From Candidatus Kerfeldbacteria bacterium (GTDB lineage Bacteria > Patescibacteriota > Patescibacteriia > SBBC01 > CAIJZX01), in contig CAIJZX010000008.1 of the NCBI GenBank assembly GCA_903825245.1, positions 1 to 39,831 of the forward strand: 39,831 nt of DNA. Reading direction: 5' to 3'. Below the pieces are notes generated by a model. It had not been told where the DNA came from. It did no database searches and saw nothing but the letters and a program-made list of their open reading frames with translations. Below are positions 34,502 to 39,831 of the stretch, in pieces. Position numbers and translations under genes: made by a program. Numbering within the stretch: position 1 is the first letter of the stretch; each line of letters starts with the position of its first letter.

Positions 34502-35407
34502 ATGCCTATCCGCGTGCAGTGGAAATCGGTTGCCGGAACGATCGGCAACATTCTGCTCAGCGCTGTCGTGCTGAGCCTATTCATCGGGATGCTGATGTCG
34601 TTCAGCAATCCGGTGGCGCGCATCATGATCTGCAGTCTGTTCACTTCGGCGCTGGTCTACGTCGGCTACCGCTGGTGGCCGACGTCCAGCGCTCATGCCT
34701 TCCGGATCAAAATGAAAGCGTTCACAGCCAAGTGGTGGAAGCGGACGCCGATATGGGTGAAGGTGTGGGTTGTGGTATCCCTCGGGCTCGCGACATTGGT
34801 GAGCCGGGTAAAGTTCGGCTTCTCGGCGGTCGCCTGGCCGGATTGGCACAGTACACCTTTGTGGTGGTCAGTGGCGGGGGTGTGTATCCTGCTGTTGGTC
34901 ATCATGGTTACCCGACGGGTAAATCAGAAGCGGAAGAATAGCCCGACGTCGGGAGCAGAAACGAAACCGAAAAGAACACCGCACCCTGAGGGCTGGAACA
35001 AATTCTTTCTGGCTTTGGAGGCGTTGGCGTGGATGGTTGTCGGTTTGGGAACGATCGTGTGGGCGCTAGCCGTTCTACTCGGGAAATGCCCGCCGCACTG
35101 GCCAGTAGTGACCGCTTACGTGGCTCTCGTGCTGCTGAAGGTCATCCGCTCGGTCTGGTTTAACTACACAACATCACTGGAGCCGAATGTTTCGATCGGC
35201 CTAGTGCGTCCTGCGCTGGCGGTCGGTCTGGTTTTCTGGCTGGGGAACTTGGTCATGAAGTATGTGACCCATCCAGTTAATTTCAAAACCCACATGTTCC
35301 CGGCCAAATGGCTGTACAGTACCACGCAAACGTGGCACGTCTTGTTCGGTGCGTTGGGAATCATCGCCGTGATCATTGCGATCGGGTTCCTGACGAATCG
35401 GGATTAA
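34502..35407 (+). CDS. Multi-spanning membrane protein partnered with SPFH protein
   Basis: The 301-residue product has about eight hydrophobic segments, including ILLSAVVLSLFIGMLM, IMICSLFTSALVYVGY, VWVVVSLGLATLV, WWSVAGVCILLLVIMV and VLFGALGIIAVIIAIGFL. A basic cytoplasmic stretch (RRVNQKRKNSPTSGAETKPK) lies in the middle. No family is recognised and no catalytic motif is visible. AGGAGAAA overlaps the preceding stop codon and sets ATG 34502, so translation follows that of the SPFH gene. A terminator closes the two-gene operon. SPFH proteins often work with a partner membrane protein such as NfeD, but this product is longer and different. Confidence 0.75.
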   Translation: MPIRVQWKSVAGTIGNILLSAVVLSLFIGMLMSFSNPVARIMICSLFTSALVYVGYRWWPTSSAHAFRIKMKAFTAKWWKRTPIWVKVWVVVSLGLATLVSRVKFGFSAVAWPDWHSTPLWWSVAGVCILLLVIMVTRRVNQKRKNSPTSGAETKPKRTPHPEGWNKFFLALEALAWMVVGLGTIVWALAVLLGKCPPHWPVVTAYVALVLLKVIRSVWFNYTTSLEPNVSIGLVRPALAVGLVFWLGNLVMKYVTHPVNFKTHMFPAKWLYSTTQTWHVLFGALGIIAVIIAIGFLTNRD

Positions 35408-35423
35408 CCGCTCTTTCTCTTAC

Positions 35424-35472
35424 CCGCCTAGCCCATTCTCCTTCCAAGGAAGATGGTGTTAGGCGGTTTTTT
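35424..35472 (+). terminator. Rho-independent terminator of the SPFH operon
   Basis: CCGCCTA (35424-35430) pairs with TAGGCGG (35460-35466), with an inner TTCC-AA-GGAA hairpin, followed by TTTTTT (35467-35472). Confidence 0.9.
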
Positions 35473-35518
35473 CTTTGCAAAAATACACAAATACTGTCTC
35501 GACTTTATCGAGGATATC

Positions 35519-35594
35519 TGGCGGGCCCAGGGGGATTCGAACCCCCGATCTTCTCCGTGACAGGGAGACGTGTTAACCGCTACACTATGAGCCC
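35519..35594 (-). tRNA. tRNA-Asp (anticodon GTC)
   Basis: On the minus strand, acceptor GGGCTCA pairs with TGGGCCC (one G-U) and the T arm is GGGGG-TTCGAAT-CCCCC. The anticodon stem TCTCC/GGAGA surrounds loop CTGTCAC, so the anticodon is GTC (Asp). The 73-nt body is 35522-35594 and CCA is encoded (35519-35521). A CTCGA-TAAAG-TCGAG hairpin follows on the minus strand. Confidence 0.97.
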
Positions 35595-35621
35595 ACATGA
35601 AACACAACTTTCTTCGGCAGG

Positions 35622-35650
35622 AGTGTATCATCGAAAAACAACCTTGTCCA
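35622..35650 (-). promoter_or_regulatory. Promoter of tRNA-Asp
   Basis: On the minus strand: TGGACA (35650-35645), 17 nt, TACACT (35627-35622). Transcription would start about 20 nt before the tRNA. Confidence 0.7.
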
Positions 35651-35695
35651 GTGTTTCGAGAGTATGAAAACCGGGTATTATTCTTGGTATTGTAG

Positions 35696-35701
35696 TATAC
35701 T
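35696..35701 (+). promoter_or_regulatory. -10 box giving a leaderless transcript
   Basis: TATACT ends 7 nt before ATG 35708. A -35 hexamer is not clear and no Shine-Dalgarno exists. Confidence 0.55.
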
Positions 35702-35707
35702 AGTTCT

Positions 35708-37810
35708 ATGTTGAAGCGTTTTTTTCGCTCGCCAATAGTCATTACAGGCCTGATAATCACGGTTGCAGCCTGTTTTCTCTTTGGACCGATATTCCGCGGC
35801 CAGGTGCCATTACCGACGAAGTCTATACCAGGGCTGACCTGGGGCGCTCCATCGAGCGCCACTCAACCCAGTATTTTCCGCGACCGCATCGTCCAAGCAT
35901 TTCCCTACCACGATTTCGTAGCGACACTCATCCAGCACGGACATTTTCCGTCTTGGAATAATTTGATTTTTGCCGGAACAACATTTTTTGCCAACGGCCA
36001 AGCCGGAATATTTTCATTACTCAAGTTGCCATTTTGGTGGATGCCATCGTGGTTGAGTTACGACATTGTTACATTGCTTCAGTCTGTTATTGCCGGTGTT
36101 GGCTTAGCACTGTTGGCACGAAAACTGAAATGGCATCCGGCGGCTGGGGTTGTTGCCGGTTTAACACTGACGCTCAGTGCGCCGTTTGTGATGCGCATGA
36201 CCGTGACGACGATGAGTGCCGTGATTGCCTGTTTACCATTTGTCTTCGTCTTTGTTCTGCGCTTACATGAACAGCTGACGTGGAAACGACTAACGGTCTT
36301 AGCTGCGGCCTTGGCGATTATGATTCTGTGTGGTCACGTTCAGCTAGCGGCATTTTCTTTTGGCTTTGCCATTTTGTGGTCGTTGATTTGGTGGCGACGT
36401 GATCAGTGGAAACGGCGAGCCATACTTTTCGTGCTAGCTTTTGGTCTTGGGCTTGGTCTGACTGCGATACAACTCGTACCAGTAAAAGAATCGCTCGACC
36501 TTGCCTATCGCCAACCGAAAACAACGGCGTCGTGGATGTCCGTGCTGAATCCGGTGAAACTCTTTAAACCGAGTCTCTACACGGCCGCAGCTTCGCGCAC
36601 CGTCCTCGACCAAAATTGGTGGGGCAATGAATCGCACTATCGCGGGCCGGCGAATTATCTTGAAGGAAATTTGTATCTCGGACCGTTCGCCATCTTTTTC
36701 ATGTTGTTCTCGGTGGTACTGTGGCGTAAGAAAGTTTGGCGCTGGCTGGCAGGTGTAACGTTTATCATTTCTGGTTTCTATGTCTTTCCGGGTTGGTGGA
36801 ATCTCGTCGGAAAAATCGCGCCATGGATTACGGTGACACCGGTGTGGCGGACGTCATTTATGTTAGCATTTGCCGTGGCGTTGCTCGCGGGATACGGCGC
36901 GCACGAATTCTTCCAGCGTCGTTCAAAATGGGCGTGGCCGATAGTCGGGGTTATGCTCGTCACGATGTTGTGGCAATGGTGGGGGATTTTACCGTTTGAA
37001 CCGCGCTCAACGTTGTTTCCATCGGATACATTACTCACAAAAGCACAACAATTAACCCAAGATGGTTCACGCGTTTGGACGCCGAACGGCGCCCTCGATC
37101 AATTCATGCCCTACAATATTCCGGTCTCGGTCGGCTATGATTCCGTCTATCCGGCGACATATCTTGAACTGTGGAAAGCGAATAGCGCCTCAATCCAAAA
37201 ACTCAATCAGCTCGTACCAATCAATCCGAATGAAAATGTGCTTCGTGTGACGGGAAGTAACGTTATGATCACAAGTGATCCAGTGCCGACAGGATGGACT
37301 GAGATCATGACGGAAGGGAATTGGCACCTCGCCCAGCGAACTTCACCGACGCCCTCAATACATACCGTTCAGTATCTACTTGTTTCAGGAAATCCCGCGA
37401 GTGTTGCTGGAATTAATCCTGATACTGAAGCTACTATTAATGGCAATATTCCCATTGTTGATGCGAATGCGCAAACTGCAGTCCGCGTTCTCTCGCAAAC
37501 ACCCACGTCGTTGACAGTCAACGTTGTCACGAATGCGCCTACCGCATTGATTACTAATCTGCAGAGCTACCCGGGCTGGAAGGTGAAAATTGACGCCATG
37601 CAATCCGATAGCGCATTATTGAAAGTCAATTATGCTTTCCAGGGTGCAGCCATTCCAACCGGTGATCACACCGTTGAATTCTATTACGCGCCTCGAAGCT
37701 ATGTGGTGGGCGGAATACTCAGTATCATCTCACTGGTGTTGTTGATTGTTGGTGGGTGGGTGTTTTCAAAACTCACATCCTCCGTAAAGAAAAACGACCA
37801 CTCAGTTTAA
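35708..37810 (+). CDS. YfhO-like large membrane protein (GT-C type)
   Basis: The 700-residue product has about a dozen transmembrane helices in its first ~430 residues (SPIVITGLIITVAACFLFGP, LLQSVIAGVGLALLAR, WPIVGVMLVTMLWQWWGI) and an acidic loop IFRDRIVQAFPYHDF after the first helix, as in YfhO and other GT-C glycosyltransferases that use polyprenyl-phosphate sugars. Residues ~440-670 form an extracytoplasmic beta-rich domain with NLQSYPGWKVKIDA, the YfhO C-terminal signature, and a last helix (GGILSIISLVLLIVGGWVF). The acceptor is unknown. The mannosyl-phosphate-polyprenol synthase-like gene at 12504 could supply its donor. The start is fixed by the -10 box 7 nt upstream. Confidence 0.82.
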   Translation: MLKRFFRSPIVITGLIITVAACFLFGPIFRGQVPLPTKSIPGLTWGAPSSATQPSIFRDRIVQAFPYHDFVATLIQHGHFPSWNNLIFAGTTFFANGQAGIFSLLKLPFWWMPSWLSYDIVTLLQSVIAGVGLALLARKLKWHPAAGVVAGLTLTLSAPFVMRMTVTTMSAVIACLPFVFVFVLRLHEQLTWKRLTVLAAALAIMILCGHVQLAAFSFGFAILWSLIWWRRDQWKRRAILFVLAFGLGLGLTAIQLVPVKESLDLAYRQPKTTASWMSVLNPVKLFKPSLYTAAASRTVLDQNWWGNESHYRGPANYLEGNLYLGPFAIFFMLFSVVLWRKKVWRWLAGVTFIISGFYVFPGWWNLVGKIAPWITVTPVWRTSFMLAFAVALLAGYGAHEFFQRRSKWAWPIVGVMLVTMLWQWWGILPFEPRSTLFPSDTLLTKAQQLTQDGSRVWTPNGALDQFMPYNIPVSVGYDSVYPATYLELWKANSASIQKLNQLVPINPNENVLRVTGSNVMITSDPVPTGWTEIMTEGNWHLAQRTSPTPSIHTVQYLLVSGNPASVAGINPDTEATINGNIPIVDANAQTAVRVLSQTPTSLTVNVVTNAPTALITNLQSYPGWKVKIDAMQSDSALLKVNYAFQGAAIPTGDHTVEFYYAPRSYVVGGILSIISLVLLIVGGWVFSKLTSSVKKNDHSV

Positions 37811-37817
37811 GTGGTCG
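37795..37817 (+). terminator. Terminator-like hairpin overlapping the YfhO-like stop codon
   Basis: CGACCACT (37795-37802) pairs with AGTGGTCG (37810-37817); GTGGTTTTGTT follows. It lies where the convergent minus-strand gene ends and may serve both. Confidence 0.65.
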
Positions 37818-38112
37818 GTGGTTTTGTTATCCAACCTGTGTCACGGTCGGGATGGTTGAATTTTGACGGTCGTCGTCGGAGACAGCCCTTCCAAAGTTCC
37901 ACTGAAACTCGTTCCAGTGACATTGCGGCCAAAGCCACAAGAAGTACAGGTTGCCGCTGACAGGGGAAACTGAGCACGAATGCCCAGAACGCGCCGAGCA
38001 CCGGCGAGCGGAAAAATGATCCCCAACGGAATGGTTCCCACCGGCTGTCTTTCCAAGCGCCGATGATAGCCACGACGAGGCCGAAACAGAAGCCTGTTAG
38101 TACAAAGAGCAT
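37807..38112 (-). CDS. Small membrane protein of unknown function
   Basis: The 101-residue product starts MLFVLTGFCFGLVVAIIGAW, one clear hydrophobic helix, followed by WGSFFRSPVLGAFWAFVLSF, a second one, then a basic C-terminal half (WKGCLRRRPSKFNHPDRD). The gene is judged real because AGAGGAGGAA, an excellent Shine-Dalgarno on the minus strand, stands 4-5 nt before the ATG. The overlapping minus-strand ORF 37841-38164 lacks such a site. It converges on the YfhO-like gene and shares its stop codon region. No family is recognised. Confidence 0.65.
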   Translation of the reverse strand: MLFVLTGFCFGLVVAIIGAWKDSRWEPFRWGSFFRSPVLGAFWAFVLSFPCQRQPVLLVALAAMSLERVSVELWKGCLRRRPSKFNHPDRDTGWITKPPTT

Positions 38113-38165
38113 GAAGTTCCTCCTCTGTTATTTTGGAGTATAGCAAAGGCTTCAGGAATAACAAA

Positions 38166-38187
38166 CGCCGTCCCTGGTGGGACGGCG
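38166..38187 (-). terminator. Terminator of the rplT operon
   Basis: On the minus strand CGCCGTCCC and GGGACGGCG form a 9-bp stem with a 4-nt loop (plus 38166-38187), followed by TTTGTT. Confidence 0.85.
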
Positions 38188-38203
38188 GTGGGAAAAATCG
38201 TTG

Positions 38204-38551
38204 TTAGGCTTTGGTAACTTTAGCCACGATGCTCGAGAAGAGCTTCGGTTGTTCGGCCGCGATCTGGGACAGCACTTTGCGATCGAGATCAACCTTGGCG
38301 ACTTTGAGCTTATGGATGAAAACGCTGTAGCTCATGCCGTGTTCGCGGGCGGCGGCGCCGATGCGGATCTGCCACAGGGCGCGGTAATCGCGCTTCTTCA
38401 GTTTGCGGTGACGATAGGCATGACGACCGGCCTTGGTGATGGCGGTCTTGGCTTTACGGATTTGATTCTTTCGGCCCCACTTAAACCCTTTGGCGGCCTT
38501 GAGAATGTACTTACGGTGTTTGACGTGCGCGACGCCTCGTTTAACCCTCAT
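38204..38551 (-). CDS. rplT: Ribosomal protein L20
   Basis: The 115-residue protein is a typical L20: MRVKRGVAHVKHRKYILKAA, KWGRKNQIRKAKTAITKAGR, YRHRKLKKRDYRALWQIRI and NH2-terminal basic extension reaching into the 50S subunit. The C-terminal globular part (YSVFIHKLKVAKVDLDRKVL) binds 23S rRNA. Length is normal. It lies 12 nt downstream of rpmI on the minus strand and ends in a strong terminator. In many bacteria the operon is autoregulated by L20 binding its mRNA; no such leader can be judged here. Confidence 0.98.
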   Translation of the reverse strand: MRVKRGVAHVKHRKYILKAAKGFKWGRKNQIRKAKTAITKAGRHAYRHRKLKKRDYRALWQIRIGAAAREHGMSYSVFIHKLKVAKVDLDRKVLSQIAAEQPKLFSSIVAKVTKA

Positions 38552-38563
38552 GATGGTGGAAAA

Positions 38564-38764
38564 TTACGCGTGTGGTAAAAGCAATTCAAGCGCCGGAACG
38601 TCAACTTGTTTGACGCCGATATCGCGACGCTTGCCCATGGTTCGGACACCGCGATCGCGCGAATTGAAATGGTTTTGCCCAGCTTTCCGCTTGATAAACT
38701 TCTTATTGCCGGTCTTCTTGAACCGTTTGGCGGTGGCTTGGTGGGTCTTGAGCTTGTTCTTCAT
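38564..38764 (-). CDS. rpmI: Ribosomal protein L35
   Basis: The 66-residue protein has the L35 pattern: MKNKLKTHQATAKRFKKTGN at the N-terminus and KRKAGQNHFNSRDRGVRTMG in the middle, ending with the hydrophobic VPALELLLPHA. Length is right. It is a small basic 50S protein. It lies immediately upstream of rplT, as usual, but is separated from infC by a membrane-protein gene and a palindromic repeat. It may therefore have its own promoter or depend on readthrough. Confidence 0.97.
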   Translation of the reverse strand: MKNKLKTHQATAKRFKKTGNKKFIKRKAGQNHFNSRDRGVRTMGKRRDIGVKQVDVPALELLLPHA

Positions 38765-38811
38765 AGCTGCAATAGGATACTAAAATACTTGGATAACGTC
38801 AAGAGCTCCCT

Positions 38812-38853
38812 CCACCCCGGCGCAATGCGCCACCCCTCCTCGGGCAGGAGGGG
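38812..38853. repeat. REP-like palindromic element between rpmI and the inserted membrane gene
   Basis: CCACCCCGG starts a pair of hairpins: GGCGC-AAT-GCGCC (38819-38831), then CCCCTCCT (38833-38840) with AGGAGGGG (38846-38853). It has the same layout as the copy at 21999. On the plus strand it is followed by TTTTT. Confidence 0.8.
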
Positions 38854-38862
38854 ACGTTTTTC

Positions 38863-39345
38863 CTACTTTTTTGACACATCCAGAGTTGCGGACGGGAGGG
38901 TGACTGCCGGTTTTTTTGGGAAAAAGAGCAAGGCAGTCAGAATAGCCAAAAACGATGCGAGGATGCGAATGACGCCCCAAACACTCATTGTCCCCATTCC
39001 TTCTGCAAAGAAAATAATCATTCCTACGACAGCATAGAGCCCAAAGAGCATCCAAATCCACAACAGCCAGCGTGTCCAGGATCGATTATACCAATAACCA
39101 TAGAGGGTGAAGCCCTGCCCTAGGAGAACAAGCGCATAGAAAATAATAGAGAAAATTGACAGCGATACTAGTGAAGAACCTGAATGGTTATTGAGGGGAG
39201 CGCTAGAGGACAAAAAAGTGAACCCTACGAGGGAGCTAAACTGACCAATCGAATAAACTACATCGATAACAACATAGACCAAAAGAAACCAAAACCCCAA
39301 TGAAATTTTTTTCATAGGTTGTATGAAAGTTGACGGTTCGCTCAT
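38863..39345 (-). CDS. Four-helix membrane protein inserted between infC and rpmI
   Basis: The 160-residue product has four hydrophobic segments (ISLGFWFLLVYVVIDVVYSIG, LSIFSIIFYALVLLGQGFTLY, WLLWIWMLFGLYAVVGMIIFF, IRILASFLAILTALLFFP) and short charged ends. I do not recognise a family. ATG 39345 is 15 nt after the infC stop; M11 at 39315 is an alternative start. No Shine-Dalgarno is visible for either. The gene breaks the almost universal infC-rpmI-rplT order, and a palindromic repeat lies on its downstream side, so it looks like an insertion. Confidence 0.7.
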   Translation of the reverse strand: MSEPSTFIQPMKKISLGFWFLLVYVVIDVVYSIGQFSSLVGFTFLSSSAPLNNHSGSSLVSLSIFSIIFYALVLLGQGFTLYGYWYNRSWTRWLLWIWMLFGLYAVVGMIIFFAEGMGTMSVWGVIRILASFLAILTALLFFPKKPAVTLPSATLDVSKK

Positions 39346-39360
39346 GTGAGTTTTTCTAGT

Positions 39361-39831
39361 CTATTTCTTTCGTCCGACGATCATTGTCACTCGGTTGCCA
39401 AGCATACTGACGGCTGACTCCGTAACCACGTCCGGACCTAAATCCTTGGCGAATTGTTCCATCAACTGTCGCGCTAAGTCCTTATGGGCGTTTTCACGGC
39501 CGCGCAGGCGCATTTCGAGCTGGATTTTGTGGCCGTCATCGAGGAACTTCAATGACTGTTTCTTGCGGGTGTCTTTATCGTGTTGGCCGATTTTGAAGGT
39601 TAGGCGGATGCCTTTGAGTTCGACTTTCTTTTGGTGGGCTTTGGCTTTGCGTTCCTTCTTCTCGAGTTGGAACTGGAAAGCGCCGTAGTTCAAGATTTTA
39701 CAGACCGGTGGCTTCGCCATCGGCGCAACTTCAACCAGGTCCAGTCCTTTGTCCTGGGCCAATGCGAGGGCGCGACCGGTGTCCATGACACCGAGAGGAT
39801 TGCCAGCTTCGTCGATCACCGCCACCTGCGG
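39361..39831 (-). CDS. infC: Translation initiation factor IF-3 (5' partial)
   Basis: The frame runs off the window. It opens at the edge as PQVAVIDEAGNPLGVM, the sequence normally found ~15-25 residues into IF-3, so the start is outside and the GTG at 39825 is not the true one. Visible parts are the N-terminal domain (ALALAQDKGLDLVEVAP, PPVCKILNYGAFQFQ), the basic linker helix (KKERKAKAHQKKVELKGIRL) and the C-terminal domain (IQLEMRLRGRENAHKDLARQ) ending in TMIVGRKK. The factor binds the 30S subunit and checks the initiator tRNA. Leaderless mRNAs, which seem common here, are known to be sensitive to IF-3 in other bacteria. Confidence 0.96.
   Translation of the reverse strand, partial: PQVAVIDEAGNPLGVMDTGRALALAQDKGLDLVEVAPMAKPPVCKILNYGAFQFQLEKKERKAKAHQKKVELKGIRLTFKIGQHDKDTRKKQSLKFLDDGHKIQLEMRLRGRENAHKDLARQLMEQFAKDLGPDVVTESAVSMLGNRVTMIVGRKK

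Noticed and set aside
34303-34941. Plus-strand ORF of 212 residues
   Set aside because: It overlaps the end of the SPFH gene and the next membrane gene in another frame and has low-complexity Arg/Gly/Val content.
37841-38164. Minus-strand ORF of 107 residues overlapping the small membrane gene
   Set aside because: It lacks a ribosome site, whereas the 101-residue frame has AGAGGAGGAA at the right distance.
38177-38578. Plus-strand ORF of 133 residues
   Set aside because: It is antisense to rplT, whose identity is certain.

Overview
The window looks like chromosome of a Patescibacteria (Candidate Phyla Radiation) bacterium, probably of a Parcubacteria-type lineage. The strongest evidence is the type IV pilins, whose first 41 residues begin MTNKKGFTLIELLVVIAIIG and continue through an AREKARDAK segment, a form I associate with that group. 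Gene density is high, ORFs overlap by 1 to 17 nt, and several housekeeping genes are short. No phylogenetic marker was analysed, so the lineage is an inference.

Region 1 (1-13205, + strand) encodes the cell surface. It has three secreted proteins, one cut by the window edge, that share a C-terminal domain ending exactly in TLTFVATGTF. A secreted alpha/alpha-toroid-like protein is followed by a decayed copy of that domain. A DUF916-like membrane-anchored protein is followed by a secreted dockerin protein and three membrane-anchored cohesin proteins. A polyprenol-phosphate-mannose-synthase-like glycosyltransferase closes the run. The layout resembles Firmicutes WxL/WxL-interacting-protein operons joined to a cohesin-dockerin tethering set, and I regard it as the most interesting system here.

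Region 2 (13206-17281) has a VKOR-like four-helix membrane protein, a flavodoxin-like protein and a GIY-YIG protein. It then has metK under a SAM riboswitch whose expression platform can be read from the sequence, and a nitronate monooxygenase with a clear terminator. Region 3 (17282-18442) holds a small coiled-coil protein and a DUF559 nuclease-like gene lying between two almost identical palindromic repeats. Region 4 (18443-26994) is a type IV pilus locus with two paralogous pilins, a membrane protein, and a run of pseudopilin, prepilin peptidase, three pseudopilins and a PilX-like protein that ends in ligA. No pilus ATPase or platform gene is present.

Region 5 (26993-32314) begins with a candidate minus-strand structured RNA that shares its -35 region with the gatCA promoter. 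Then come gatC, gatA, a CheY-like receiver, ndk, and an A+T-richer pair made of a HEAT-repeat methyltransferase and a CYTH protein. Region 6 (32315-35472) has a small membrane protein behind a structured leader and an SPFH/multi-TM pair with strong Shine-Dalgarno sites. Region 7 (35519-39831) has tRNA-Asp, a large YfhO-like membrane protein and, on the minus strand, a small membrane protein and the infC-rpmI-rplT cluster, which is interrupted by an extra membrane-protein gene.

Two features run through the whole window. At least eight genes have a sigma70-type -10 box ending 7-10 nt before the ATG and no Shine-Dalgarno, so leaderless transcripts are likely. A G/C-rich palindromic repeat family (five copies) sits between genes and in two places runs into coding sequence.
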